This document shows, piece after piece, positions 24,669 through 34,700 of a DNA stretch of 64,000 nt; positions within the stretch are counted from its first letter, which is position 1; each line of letters opens with the position of its first letter. A model generated the notes under the pieces. That model was not told the DNA's origin. It did not search any database and saw only the letters and a list, made by a program, of their open reading frames with translations. The stretch is taken from contig NC_063436.1 of the NCBI RefSeq assembly GCF_020379485.1, positions 14,463,389 through 14,527,388 of the forward strand, in the 5' to 3' direction. The stretch comes from Brassica napus. Taxonomy: Eukaryota > Streptophyta > Magnoliopsida > Brassicales > Brassicaceae. The position numbers and the translations under genes are program-made.

Positions 24669-25613
24669 TTTTTTTTTTTTGTTGGGGATTAAGAAGATAG
24701 AGATTGGTAGGTTTTGAGGTTGCAACCACTGAATCTTTTTGTTGATAATCATTGATATAAAATGTTGAGTTTTATTTCCTAATTGATGTGCAGAAAAAAA
24801 AAATGATATGTATTGATATATTACAAGAAAACTATGAGAAATGATCATTGTTTGGTTTGGTCCGTATTTTTGAATCTTGCTTTCGTCATCTGTTTCACAA
24901 GATGATCCCAGATTGTATCATCTGTCGGGTTGGTTGCTTCATCTAAGTGGTTTGCTTCCCAGAGAGCGTTGATCAAAATGTTTTGTATACAGGCTAAGTT
25001 TTGCTCATTGTGACCAAAATCTACAGAGAAACATCTAGCTTCCCATCTCCTCAACCAATTTCACTGCTCCCTATAGTTTACCTTCCCTGCAAGGCAACAA
25101 TGCTGAAACTATTGGCATCGAGAGCTCCATTAGCAGCAACCAGTCTCACTAATTTTATCAGAAGCTTAAAGGAAACGGAAAGAGAGCAACACGCAATTCA
25201 TTCTTCACTTCATCACCCGAACAATTACAACATAATAATTATAAACTAGGGCTTTAGGCAACATCCTAACTCCTCCAATGTAATCCTAAACTCCTAACGC
25301 TGAATCGTACTTGCAAAGATCTTGGACAGAGAAGACAATACAAAGTTTCGGAAATGGTGACTTTTACGCCTGGAAGCTGCAGCTGATACGGCGCTTGCTC
25401 TTCCGTGGACTCATCGCATTGTACAAACATGCACGTTTGATAAACAGATTATTCTATTAATGGACCCATGTTTAGACCCATTAATAGTTCTGAAATAAGA
25501 TTCTCACACCCTAAGATTTTCTCTCTCCGTCATCTTCATCCGTTGCCTGCCGTTTCCACCGTCTGAATACTATATTGAAGAGGTAACTTTTTAGATATAT
25601 GGTGGTTTTGCAG
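24669..25613. other. Intergenic region between Kazal and RPF1-like remnant
   Basis: It contains the Kazal 3' UTR, then sequence with gene-like base composition from about 24840 to 25590. A minus-strand frame at 24845-25054 (with ILINALWEANHLDEATN) and a plus-strand FGNGDFYAWKLQL block at 25347-25385 both look like scraps of retroelement or gene coding sequence, but are too short to assign. A CT-rich stretch at 25515-25570 resembles a plant 5' UTR and may be what is left of the start of the RPF1-like gene. Confidence 0.4.
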
Positions 25614-26009
25614 ATTGTAGAATACGCTAAGAAGAAAGATTATACATCTCTTATTGTAGTTCATACAAATCGCATAAAACCTGGTTAGTTCTTTGCGCCA
25701 TGGTGTTACATGTTTTGTGCCCTTTGATACAAGTCTTTATATGGTTTGTTTGTTATAATCATATGTAGATGCGCTCCTTATCATTGGTTTACCAAACGGT
25801 CCTACTGCTCATTTCAAATTGTCAAATCTTGTTCTAAGAAAGGATATTAAGGTATGTAAAGCAAATACATTTCGTCTTCTCTATGTGGATTAGTTATAAT
25901 TGAATTGAAATTTAACATTTCACTGCAGAATCATGGCAATCCTACAAGCCATGAACCAGAACTAGTTTTAAATAACTTTACAACGCGTCTAGGAAACCGT
26001 GTTGAGAGA
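25614..26009 (+). pseudogene. Fragment of a Brix-domain ribosome production factor 1 (RPF1/MEE49-like) gene
   Basis: Three clean exons are present: 25614-25683, 25769-25851 and 25929-about 26009. Joined in phase they read IVEYAKKKDYTSLIVVHTNR, then DALLIIGLPNGPTAHFKLSN and LVLRKDIKNHGNPTSHEPEL, then VLNNFTTRLGNRV. This is the central Brix domain of RPF1-type 60S ribosome biogenesis factors; Arabidopsis MEE49 (At4g01560) is the one I recall in this place. The upstream exons with the start codon are missing. The third exon ends in GAGAG followed by AT instead of GT, and no downstream Brix exons follow; the TRIM element begins 76 bp later. I conclude the gene is truncated at both ends. Codons show no frameshift, so decay is fairly recent. 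Confidence 0.75.
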
Positions 26010-26084
26010 TAAGCTATATAATTCAGTTGTTATGATTCTTGAGACCTCGCAGATGACTGAATTTATAAATTCTTATTTGCTTTT

Positions 26085-26210
26085 TGTTAGATTCGGGTTT
26101 ATTATGGGCTTCCAACTCAAAACCAATTGGCAATTAGTGGATTGGCCCAAATCCCTTATATATTACTCAAGTCTCTTTCATATATTCGATGTGGGATCTT
26201 CTCTCCAATA
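26085..26210 (-). repeat. TRIM 3' LTR
   Basis: 126-bp repeat, the downstream LTR in element orientation. It carries the same USE (26197-26187) and TATA (26162-26153) as the other LTR, so it could drive transcription out into the flank toward the RPF1-like remnant. Confidence 0.92.
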
Positions 26211-26402
26211 CCCTCCCTCGAGATAATGGTGCGTATAACCATTAATCTCGCAGAATCCATCATACCCCCTCCGAAATCATGCTTTTATTTTCTAGCGATC
26301 TCGGTGGAACTGAGCCTTCTATGGGCCATCAGCTAATGGGATGATCGGGCCACTGTCCGGGCCGGATTAATGGGTCAGGGTATTGGGCCGGCTCTGATAC
26401 CA

Positions 26403-26528
26403 TGTTAGATTCGGGTTTATTATGGGCTTCCAACTCAAAACCAATTGGCAATTAGTGGATTGGCCCAAATCCCTTATATATTACTCAAGTCCCTTTCATA
26501 TATTCGATGTGGGATCTTCTCTCCAATA
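26403..26528 (-). repeat. TRIM 5' LTR
   Basis: 126-bp repeat, the upstream LTR in element orientation, adjoining the primer-binding site at 26402-26391. It holds a USE at 26515-26505, a TATA box at 26480-26471 and a TTGGGCC motif just downstream. Confidence 0.92.
26471..26515 (-). promoter_or_regulatory. snRNA-type promoter pair (USE + TATA) inside the TRIM LTR
   Basis: Read on the minus strand, ATCCCACATCG is an exact match to the plant snRNA upstream sequence element RTCCCACATCG. It is followed after 24 nt by TATATAAGGG. In plants the USE-TATA gap sets polymerase choice: about 24 nt for Pol III genes (U6, U3) and about 34 nt for Pol II snRNA genes. The same pair with the same gap is in the other LTR at 26197-26153. 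Whether it is used is unknown. Confidence 0.6.
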
Positions 26529-27219
26529 CTTTTCAACTTTCTTTTTTCTTCATTTTATATTCTTTCATGTGTTATTGTCCTATATCATATGTTGCCAAAA
26601 GTAAATCTACAAATCATTGTTTCCATTAGATTTCCTTTATTTTATATTCTTGTTAAACTAATTGTACAACACTATCAAAATCCATGTCATCAAGATCAGG
26701 ATGTGTTGGGGTCACCAAATGTTTGTATTCATAAGGAAATCCAAACACTGTATTAACCACAAGATGTAACAAAGAATAAACAACGTTTTATAAGTTTCTA
26801 CAAATCTCTAATTTATAAATTTATAAACCCTTATAAAACTACATTTATAATCTTTTATAAAACGGTTCACATTATTGACCAAGACACTGATTGGATAATC
26901 ATTTTTGGATTGTCTAGTGGTTCTGTTCCAGCTTCATAAATCCTCGGACGCAATTTCAAAGGTGTGCAAAATTCATTGCTATCTAACTGCAAGACGAAAT
27001 AAAAAGATGATGTTAACTTTTAACCATGGTCTAAAGATACCTTATACAAACATAATGTTCATGTATTTCGGCAATAATCTTACAAAGAATATAGGATAAT
27101 AAGATACAAGACTTTTCAAATTCACACATTTATATATTTTTTATAGATATATATGATCAACTCTTGTTTAAAAACTTCTTTATAAAACCTTGTAAAGCAT
27201 TGAGTTGTACTATTGAGAA

Positions 27220-27520
27220 TATCTTAAAATCCAAATTTATAAGCAGTTACAATTCTTTAAAATACAATGTTCACTATTCGAAAATCTTTCTCCTAACCAG
27301 AACTATTCAAATGACAAGTCTAAATCAACCTTTTTTTTTTTTGAATAATAGAGGAACGAAAATCCTAAAATTAATTGAACCCATATTTATAAAGGTTTAT
27401 AATTTTTTGAAAACTCAATGTTCACTATCAAAACTCTTTCTCTTATTAGATCCACCTGTTGTAAACCAACCTTCATTGATTTTTTTTATAATAGAAAGAA
27501 CAAATCCAAAATATTACTTG
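27220..27520 (+). repeat. Diverged ~145-bp tandem repeat, two copies
   Basis: The units at about 27228-27365 and 27366-27520 share, in order, CCAAATTTATAA-, ACAATGTTCACTAT-, TCTTTCTC-, AAATCAACCTT/AAACCAACCTT, a T-run, ATAATAGA and AAATCC-like words. There is no coding sense. They may be internal repeats of a degraded DNA transposon together with the minisatellite that follows. Confidence 0.55.
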
Positions 27521-27649
27521 AATCGAACAAAAAAAATACACAAATAAGAAATATACCAATGTGAATCGTGGAGAGGAGCCAACATCTTTGAGGTTTTGAA
27601 TTGTGATTCTTGCAATCTCTTATCGCCGGCTGCGTGAGAGAGAGTGACG

Positions 27650-27904
27650 ATGGAACTCATCCGACAACAGATGTCGACGGAAATGACGACATATCTCGAC
27701 GGAGAGAGAAAAATGATCTCGACGGAGAGAGAGAGACGATGGATCCGACGGAGAGAGAGGCGGTGGATCCGACGGAGAGAGAGGCGGTGGATCCGACGGA
27801 GAGAGAGACTATGGATCTCGGAGAGAGAGAGAGACAATGGATTCGACGGAGAGAGAGACTATGGATCTCGACAGAGAGAGAAGAAGGAGGAGATGATAGA
27901 TTGA
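27650..27904 (+). other. Arg/Glu-rich open frame across a purine minisatellite
   Basis: An ATG at 27650 opens an 84-codon frame (MELIRQQMSTEMTTYLDGER and then repeats of the RRWIRRRE type). The overlapping +1 frame is also open for 101 codons (from 27610) and reads DPTERE-type repeats, and the opposite strand is open too. Being open in several frames at once is what a 24-bp stop-free repeat gives by chance, so coding is doubtful. It is listed because the first 50 bp (GATGGAACTCATCCGACAAC) lie outside the repeat. Confidence 0.2.
27698..27890 (+). repeat. GACGGAGAGAGAG minisatellite, 23-25 bp units, about eight copies
   Basis: Units begin GACGGAGAGAGAG and end GGATCC, GGATCTC or GGATTC, each 23-25 bp. 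Two neighbouring units (GACGGAGAGAGAGGCGGTGG then ATCC) are identical. The array is about 70% purine on the plus strand, so it could form triplex DNA or give purine-rich transcripts. The base composition contrasts sharply with the AT-rich flanks. Confidence 0.85.
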
Positions 27905-28079
27905 AGATAATGTAAGGTTAGTTTAGTCTTTTACACATTAATGAATGTGGTATTTATGAAAATGTCCTTTGAGTGGTGGCATTGTTGAATAGTGGTATAA
28001 AAAAATGTATAAGTAAAATTTTCCCTTGAAAATAAACTATTAACTAATTATTATAATATATTCATTTTATTAATATTTA

Positions 28080-29123
28080 TATTCATGCATGAGCACGAAA
28101 TAATCACCGAGTACTTATATAAAATAACATTTTTTCTATTTTGGTTTGGTTTGGTTCGCTTCGATTGGTTTGGTTTACAGGATTGAAGAGTTATGACTTC
28201 TATATATAGTAAATTACACGTGCTGGTAGGAAATAAAACATATACATAATCAGATACAATTTTTTAATCAATAATCAGACACAATTAAACCATTCTGTTT
28301 AGCAAACATTGTAAGAAGAAAATTTTAATCTAGGCAAAAATTGTAAATTTTATTAAGCAAAAACCATAAAATTATATTTCTAGTTGGTAAATCTGTATTG
28401 ATGTTTTTTATAATAAAACTTGATTGAATAAAATCTTTGTCCGAATCTTAGCAACAGCGACGGGAAGGGATTTAAACCTGCTTTTTTTTTTCTACTCGAA
28501 AATTACTAGGTTTCGTCGAAAGTATCCTAGAATGCAAAACATGGCAAAAAGGAGAAGCCCATGCTTTATAAGTAACAACCGGTAGAGATCCTTTGTAGAC
28601 TTGTAGTGCAACGACGGACACATATATAATACTATTTTTTTATTATACTATGTTTTCCTGACTTGTGACTGCTGAATGGGTATCGTATATATATTTTTTT
28701 TGTTCAACGGTATCGTATATATATAGTACTGATGTTTTCGATACTGATTTTTAACTTGTTTTTATCCTGAAAATCTTTTTGAAGTGCTTTGGCCTTTACT
28801 CGTTTCATGTACCATTCCTCAGCAGTATTATAAAGAAAAAGCAAAGCAATACACCAACTTCTTTTTGTTTGTAAGAATATTATTATATATTTGGTAAAGT
28901 ATAGTGTTAACATGAAAAAGATAAGGGAAAAGAAGATAACACAGTGATCGGGGAGCTAGCAGCCCACATTATCATCACCTTTAAAGAAATAAATAAGCAA
29001 AGCATGCACATGATTATCGTTGTGTGACAAAAAAGTTGATTACTTTACGACTATAAACAAAAGAAGACTTCGTAAATTGTGAATATCCGGCCATGTTACA
29101 CATAATCCACAAGAAGACGATAC
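28080..29123. other. AT-rich intergenic region
   Basis: No gene recognised. A GCATGAGCACGAAATAATCA stretch with CACCGAGT at 28086-28111 faintly resembles a Helitron 3' end. (TA)n-rich strings lie near 28690-28730. Confidence 0.35.
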
Positions 29124-30190
29124 TGTAACAGCCTTACTTTCTAAATAAAAATAAATAAATCAATTTTCTGAAATCTCAACTTTATTACTCTTTAAAATCA
29201 TTTCTAACTTCATAAATAAAACAAATCAAAAAAATATATGTAAAAACGTAAAAACCAAAAATCTGAAAAGAAAGAAATAAAACCGCCCAAAAACACTGAT
29301 CTAATACATTGACTCTTGTTCGTTGATCTCATATGAAAATGGGAAAAAAAGGAGAAGCAAGCAATATAGAAATCACTCACTGAAATATGAAATGCTAAAT
29401 CTGAAGGTCATTGACTCGGACGCATCATTCTGAATATAAATAATTTAACCCTAACATGAATCGAATATGACATCTCAAGCACCCAAAGAACAAATCATTG
29501 TCCTAATCACATACTTGCACACACCACTCATCCCCACACTGGAGTGCACATATAGTCGGGAGAGTACCCGGTCACCTACAGTCGAGAGAGTGCCTGGTCA
29601 CTTAAAGTAGGGAGAATTCCCGGCCACATCACATACTCATCTCAACATACACCTGTGTTTAACATATTAAAATGAAACAAACAATGTTGAACCCTCTGAC
29701 CTCTTATTTTCAGTTTAACAAAAAACCTAACCACCTAGCACAAAGACTCAAGACATACTCAGTTCACTAAGACAAAATGTATTAGAATTAAACTATGTAT
29801 ACTCGAAGTCCTGAGCCATGTACGAGAAATTACGAGAATAGTTCTCACTTTTTCCACTAGCTGGAATTGACAAACAAAAAGATGCAGCCAACAACAATAC
29901 GAGAAGTAACGACTTAGATTCAAAAAGTCTCCGGAAATAAAATTTCCAAAACTGGAAATTATCCTAAAATATAAATTTCATAAATTGGCAGCTTTCCTAG
30001 AATAACATTTTTTTTTTAAATGACAGCTTTCCTAAATTAGAAATAAGGAGGTGACAGACTACCGGAAAACTTGCCTGGAAGCTCGACCATAAATTTTGAC
30101 GAAAATCTCACTAGTGATTGGCCATCGGATAATTCAACAACAATGTGTCATGCGCAAAGCAATGCTTTGTTTTCGATGGAGAAAAAAATA
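29124..30190. mobile_element. Possible LTR-retrotransposon LTR or fragment
   Basis: The stretch starts with TGTAACAGCC at 29124, a common start of Ty3/gypsy LTRs in plants. It is somewhat less AT-rich than its flanks and contains a three-copy 26-bp tandem repeat and several short direct repeats (GACAGCTTTCCTA / GGCAGCTTTCCTA near 29982 and 30022). I could not place the other end or a target-site duplication, and no gag-pol coding was seen. It may be a solo LTR. Confidence is low. Confidence 0.3.
29555..29632 (+). repeat. 26-bp tandem repeat, three copies
   Basis: Copies at 29555-29580, 29581-29606 and 29607-29632 follow the pattern GT(C/A)G(G/A)GAGA(G/A)T.CC(C/T)GG(T/C)CAC. The units end in ACCTACA, ACTTAAA and ACATCAC. 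Each unit is partly palindromic (GGGAGAGTACCCGG), as seen in enhancer-like repeats of LTRs. Confidence 0.85.
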
Positions 30191-31298
30191 GGGGTAAGCT
30201 CTTGATATAAAAGAAAAGAAATGGGTGATTGGTTGAGCTTTATCTCTTTACTTTAGCTTTATTTACTTTTAAATGACTAAATTTTACCAATCATGTTGTA
30301 CCTTTATTTTTAAAAGTTAAAGCCTACATCAAATTTCTATAAATTTTTTGCCAATCTTGCTTTAGCATTATTTTTAAAGTTTGAGCTTTATTTTTAAAGT
30401 TACAGCAAAAAAAACTACATCAATTTTTTTTAATGTATTTTAGGTAAAAAACCTAAAACTTTTTTATATAGACTGTAGAATCTGTGAAATAAAAAAAACT
30501 ATCTATAATATCAAATAAATTAGATAATCATAATTAAAAACATCTATAAATATTTAATTTATTTTTGGGTGTTCTAAAAATTATTGAAATATTTTAAATA
30601 ACATATATATCATTTACATATCACATTTTAAATAACTGTAAATTTTGATAATTTATAAAAAAATATATTAATATAAATGATTTAATTGATAAAAATAATT
30701 ATTTTATATATACATCAAAGATTTCACATATTTATTTTAAAATTTCTATAGTCTATAATTTACATCTACAACAAATTTAATTACCACAAAAATCTCTGCA
30801 AAAAAATCTACAATAACAATTTTATAGATACAACCAATTTACTTACACCTAAATTTTTAAAGCCACAATTGAATCAATCATCACCGAAGTAAGTTTTCTA
30901 AACTTCCAATTCTAAACAAAGTTAAAAGAATTATGGTTAGAATTTTTAATTACTAAAAACGAAGGGCGCCAATAAAATCTCAATTCACGTTCGATACATA
31001 TTTAGTTAAGCATTGACATCTTGAATTTAGTTATTTCATTTTGATAGAAGTGGTATCGGATAGTCCATGAAAAAAGTAAACATGGTTGGTGATAAGAACA
31101 CGAGAATGATCCAAACTCCGTGCATCGAATTTTTAACATATTTAAATGATTTTACACAGTGTCTAATAAATATTTAATTGTTACGAAAACGATTTCTAAT
31201 CTACACAAAAAATACTATAAGTCTATACCTCTCATCTGATCTCCCATAATTTCTCATCTCCCACTATACTGTACCAGTATACCGCACATCGCATCGAT
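30191..31298. other. AT-rich intergenic region
   Basis: No gene recognised. It has repeated TTTAGCTTTATTT(A/T)-type words at about 30233-30420 and is otherwise low-complexity AT DNA. Confidence 0.4.
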
Positions 31299-31957
31299 CC
31301 TTTAGATAGGCCTGGGCATTCGGATCGCCGGGTCGAGTTCGGATCGGATTCTTTCGGGTCCGGATTTTTCGGGTCTAAGAGTTTAGGACCCGATAGGATA
31401 ATTTCAAATTTTCGGTTTCGGATCGGTTCCGATCATGCCGGGTCCGGGTCAGGTCGGGTCTTAGATAGTTAGACCCATTCGGGTAATTAGAATTTATCGG
31501 TTCAGATTCGGTTCGGTTTCGGGTCGGGTTCGGTTCGGGTTCGATCTAAAAAAGACTTAAAAATACAAAAAAATATCTGAAAATATTTATATATCCAAAA
31601 ATATTCAAAATTTTATTCAAAATTTGTGTTTTTATTATATTAAAATGTGTATATATACTAAACTATGCGAGATACAACAACAATTAGTTGCCTCCTAGTG
31701 GTTGACCCCCATGTTCTCTAGACAAATAACCCGTCTTCGATTCTCCTTTGATGCATTTTATTTAATTTATATTATTAATTCGGGTACCCATCGGGTTTCG
31801 AGTTTGGGTCGGGTCGGATTCAAGACCCGCGGGTTCTCTGCAACAAGATCCGATAGGGTAATTTGATCGGGTCGGTTCCTGCTCGAACCAGGTTTTTTTG
31901 GGTCGGTTTCGGGTCGGGTCTTCGGGTCCGGAGAAAATACCCAGACCTACCTTTAGG
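31299..31957. mobile_element. Non-autonomous hAT-type element with 8-bp target-site duplication
   Basis: The element at 31307-31949 (643 bp) starts TAGGCCTGGGCATTCGGATC and, read on the minus strand, ends TAGGTCTGGGTATTTTCTCC. It is flanked by CCTTTAGA (31299-31306) and CCTTTAGG (31950-31957), an 8-bp duplication with one change. TIRs of the TAGG-CTGGG type with 8-bp duplications fit the hAT superfamily. The ends are rich in GGGTCGG / TTCGGGTCC words in both orientations (subterminal repeats). There is no transposase. A tRNA-like stretch (CCTAGTGGTTGACC ... CTTCGATTCTC, about 31692-31745) inside may be a captured SINE. Confidence 0.75.
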
Positions 31958-32448
31958 TTTAGTGATTTGGACGTTTTCATATCTTCTCTAAAATATTTTA
32001 AAATATCTTATTTCTGGTTTGAACATATTGCCCTTGAACTAAATGAGCTACAAAATTGACTTAACCAAATAATCTTAGAAGACTGATCGATTCCAACAAA
32101 ACTGACTTATTTGGTGATAGACTGATATACTGTTATCATTAAACCACTTAAATGAATTGAGCTATTTCTATCTAGTATGGATTTACTAGTCTAATTTTTT
32201 TAAAGAAATATTTGGTTTATGTAAAAAGATTTAGAAAACGAATCCATTTAATGAATAAAGTCCATTTTCGATACTATTTATTTTTATAAACAAATTACAA
32301 TATCCAAATTAAGCCATTTGAATGTAAAATCCAAAGTTGATAATATATTCCAATAACAATTAACTGATCACTTTTCTTTTCTTCTTCATAGGTGATTCGT
32401 AGGACATGTTGGTCTTTCTGGATGAAAAAGAAGGGTTACGGTAGTAGA

Positions 32449-34385
32449 TCAAGGAGTCATGGGGATAACCAAATGACGTCCTATTTTGTTAACATTTGTA
32501 TGGTCTTCCTCTTCCTCTTCCTTTTCTTCTTTCTCCGTACTTGTAGGCAACTTCACGATCTTACACTCAACTATCTGTTTACTCTTACTCCATAAGAATA
32601 TGTATAAACCGATAACAACCACCACAGATCCAATAACGCTGCAATGATAACAAAATAATTTTGAATTAGTAACATGTAGACGATACAATTTCCAATCAGT
32701 GGTCATTGTTTCATATATGTCATTAAACTGACTATTTTTTTTTAATGTGAGATTTATAATAATATTGAATTCGCAGAGTCTTATTTTACCTCCCCAAATA
32801 AATCATACGATGAAGTATCAAGAAATCGAACACAGTTGCAGACATAAGTGTGACAGGACTAAATGCTGATGTAAAGACAGGTCCACGTTGTTTGATACAC
32901 CATGATATTCCCACTGTACACATTCCTTGTGCAACCACACCCTATAAACATAAATACACACAATAGATAAATGTTTGATTATGGTGAATTTATATACTAC
33001 ATATGTGATGTATCTACCGCTATAATGACGGTGATGATGGTGAGTTTTTCTCTGAGGATCCAATCTTCTACATGTCTAGTCTTGATCAAGCTAAGAAGAG
33101 CACACTGAAGTGTACCAAAGACCGATAAAATAACAGTACTCGAGTATGGACACGGATAGCTCGAGTTGATATTGGCTTGTATAAGCATCCAGGAACTGAA
33201 AAGTATAACTCCAATGAATAAAAGAAAACAGCCTTTGATCCAGTTCTCATGTCCATTGTGGATGTTTAAAATCGTTGCATGTTCATGAGAGTTTGATAAT
33301 GGAACGCCTTGGTAAATCGTAAGAGTTAAAGCTCCTGCTAAGCTTATCATAGCTCCAAGAACGACGCCGTATCCTGCTTTTGTTTTCATATTTAGCTTGT
33401 CGAGTCTTGAAAAAATCAATATTAACATGTGTTAGATTATACAATTTGAAATGATAACATGCATGTAGGGAAACTTTTAGGTTATAATTATGCCTAATAG
33501 TAAGTGTACCGAAATATTAAAGCCATAATGAAAGTGATGGCAGGCAATGTTCCCCAGAAAGCTGATCCCAAGGTGGCAGAAGTGTAACGGAGGCCAAGCA
33601 AATAGAAATATTGCATCAAACTCGCCCTGCCAAAAATCAAAGAAAAACATTGCAGTAAATGATTAAAAATTAAAATGAATCTACACAATAAAAAGAGACA
33701 TAATAACTGTAAGAAATTACTGTATAAGTTAAGGGATTAAAACTGAAACTCACCCAAAAAGGGCACTGACGAAAAGCTGAAACGAGACGCTTGCGGTTAG
33801 CTTCGGCCTTGTTTTCCTGACCAAATCATAAAATCGAACATTTATTTTGTCCGGGACACAAAATTCTGAATCTATCTATTCATATAACATCATTTTTTCT
33901 TTGGGCATGATTCATACAACGTCAATTAAACGGTTATACATCAAACGTTATTTTGTATTTTTTTTAAAATACAAATATTCACAACATAGTAAACAAAATT
34001 AAAATTGAAAATAATCATTGGCTTGAACTTACTCTTTGTTTAATTTAGAACAGTATGAAATATAAAATCGAAGAATTGAATAAAAATATTAAGAATGTAA
34101 ATAATTTTACATTTTAATTTTTGTTTATTAAGCAGCTAAAAATTATAAAAATTGAAGACCTAAAAAACAAATAGTCATCTAATTTAAAATTTAGACTCAC
34201 CGTTCCCAAAAATAAGCGATCGGAAGAAGGAAAAAGGTAGAAATACCCAAACGATAGGTAGCAATAACCATATGATCAATGCCTCCATCAAGAACTTTCT
34301 TAATTAAAGCGTTAACCATCCCATTAATTGTGTTAATCACGGTTATCATGATCAGCGGCGCCCATTTTCCATCGATATAACCCAT
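32449..34385 (-). CDS. WAT1-related/UMAMIT (nodulin MtN21, EamA-type) transporter, copy 1
   Basis: Six exons on the minus strand: 34385-34201, 33816-33754, 33626-33510, 33405-33018, 32941-32790 and 32638-32449. All have GT-AG ends and compatible phases, giving 364 aa, the normal length. The N-terminus MGYIDGKWAPLIMITVINTI leads into a DMT/EamA-type multi-spanning protein (about ten membrane segments). Typical blocks are ATYRLGISTFFLLPIAYFWE, RYTSATLGSAFWGTLPAITF, GYGVVLGAMISLAGALTLTI, GCFLLFIGVILFSSWMLIQA and FTSAFSPVTLMSATVFDFLI. The cytosolic tail is acidic (EKEEKEEEEEDHTN). Family members export or move amino acids, some auxin, across plasma or vacuolar membranes; the substrate here is not shown. 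From memory it corresponds to the UMAMIT29-31 cluster (At4g01430-01450). It has a second intact copy at 60985-62971. A TATA box (TATATAAATA, about 34547-34538) is shared by both copies. Confidence 0.9.
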
Positions 34386-34700
34386 GATCAGTAAGTTAAT
34401 TAACTATCTGTTAATAACTTAATAATCAAACGTCTCTTCTCTCACGTAGTCTCTATTCTCTTTCTGTCTCGCTCTCTTGCTTCTTTTATCTATCTCTTCT
34501 TTAATAACTTGTTTGAGTAGTAGTGACCAGGTGGATATATTTATATAGATTATGCATGCTGAGTTGGAGGCAAATTTTATCTTCTTCTCTTTCTTTTTTT
34601 ACAACTGAGTGAGCCAAATTTTATCTTTTTCTTTCGGAAAATGAGTCGCTGGCTATGAATTTATTTTATCACTACAACAAGAAGTTAATTTGGGTGTGTA

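Larger units (their letters stand above)
26080..26533 (-). mobile_element. Complete TRIM (terminal-repeat retrotransposon in miniature) with target-site duplication
   Basis: Two 126-bp direct repeats at 26085-26210 and 26403-26528 differ at one base only (C/T in GTCTCTTT versus GTCCCTTT). They enclose 192 bp. On the minus strand the right repeat is the 5' LTR, ending CTAACA, and it is followed with no gap by TGGTATCAGAGC (26402-26391), the primer-binding site for initiator Met tRNA. The polypurine tract CGAGGGAGGG (26220-26211) directly precedes the 3' LTR. The 5-bp target-site duplication CTTTT flanks the element at 26080-26084 and 26529-26533. There is no coding capacity, so it must have been moved by an autonomous element's proteins. 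One difference in 126 bp implies a recent insertion. The element's 5' terminus is TA, not the canonical TG. Confidence 0.93.

Noticed and set aside
24845..25054. Minus-strand 69-codon frame that resembles retroelement C-terminal sequence
   Set aside because: No conserved motif was found; a LINE relic is possible but cannot be supported.
25347..25409. FGNGDFYAWKLQLIRRLL block resembling a copia Gag start
   Set aside because: Only about 20 codons match the WK-containing Gag pattern; there is no flanking LTR or further coding, so it was not listed as a feature.
29555..29632. Regular repeats considered as a CRISPR array
   Set aside because: Three directly adjoining 26-bp units without spacers in plant DNA; this is an ordinary tandem repeat.
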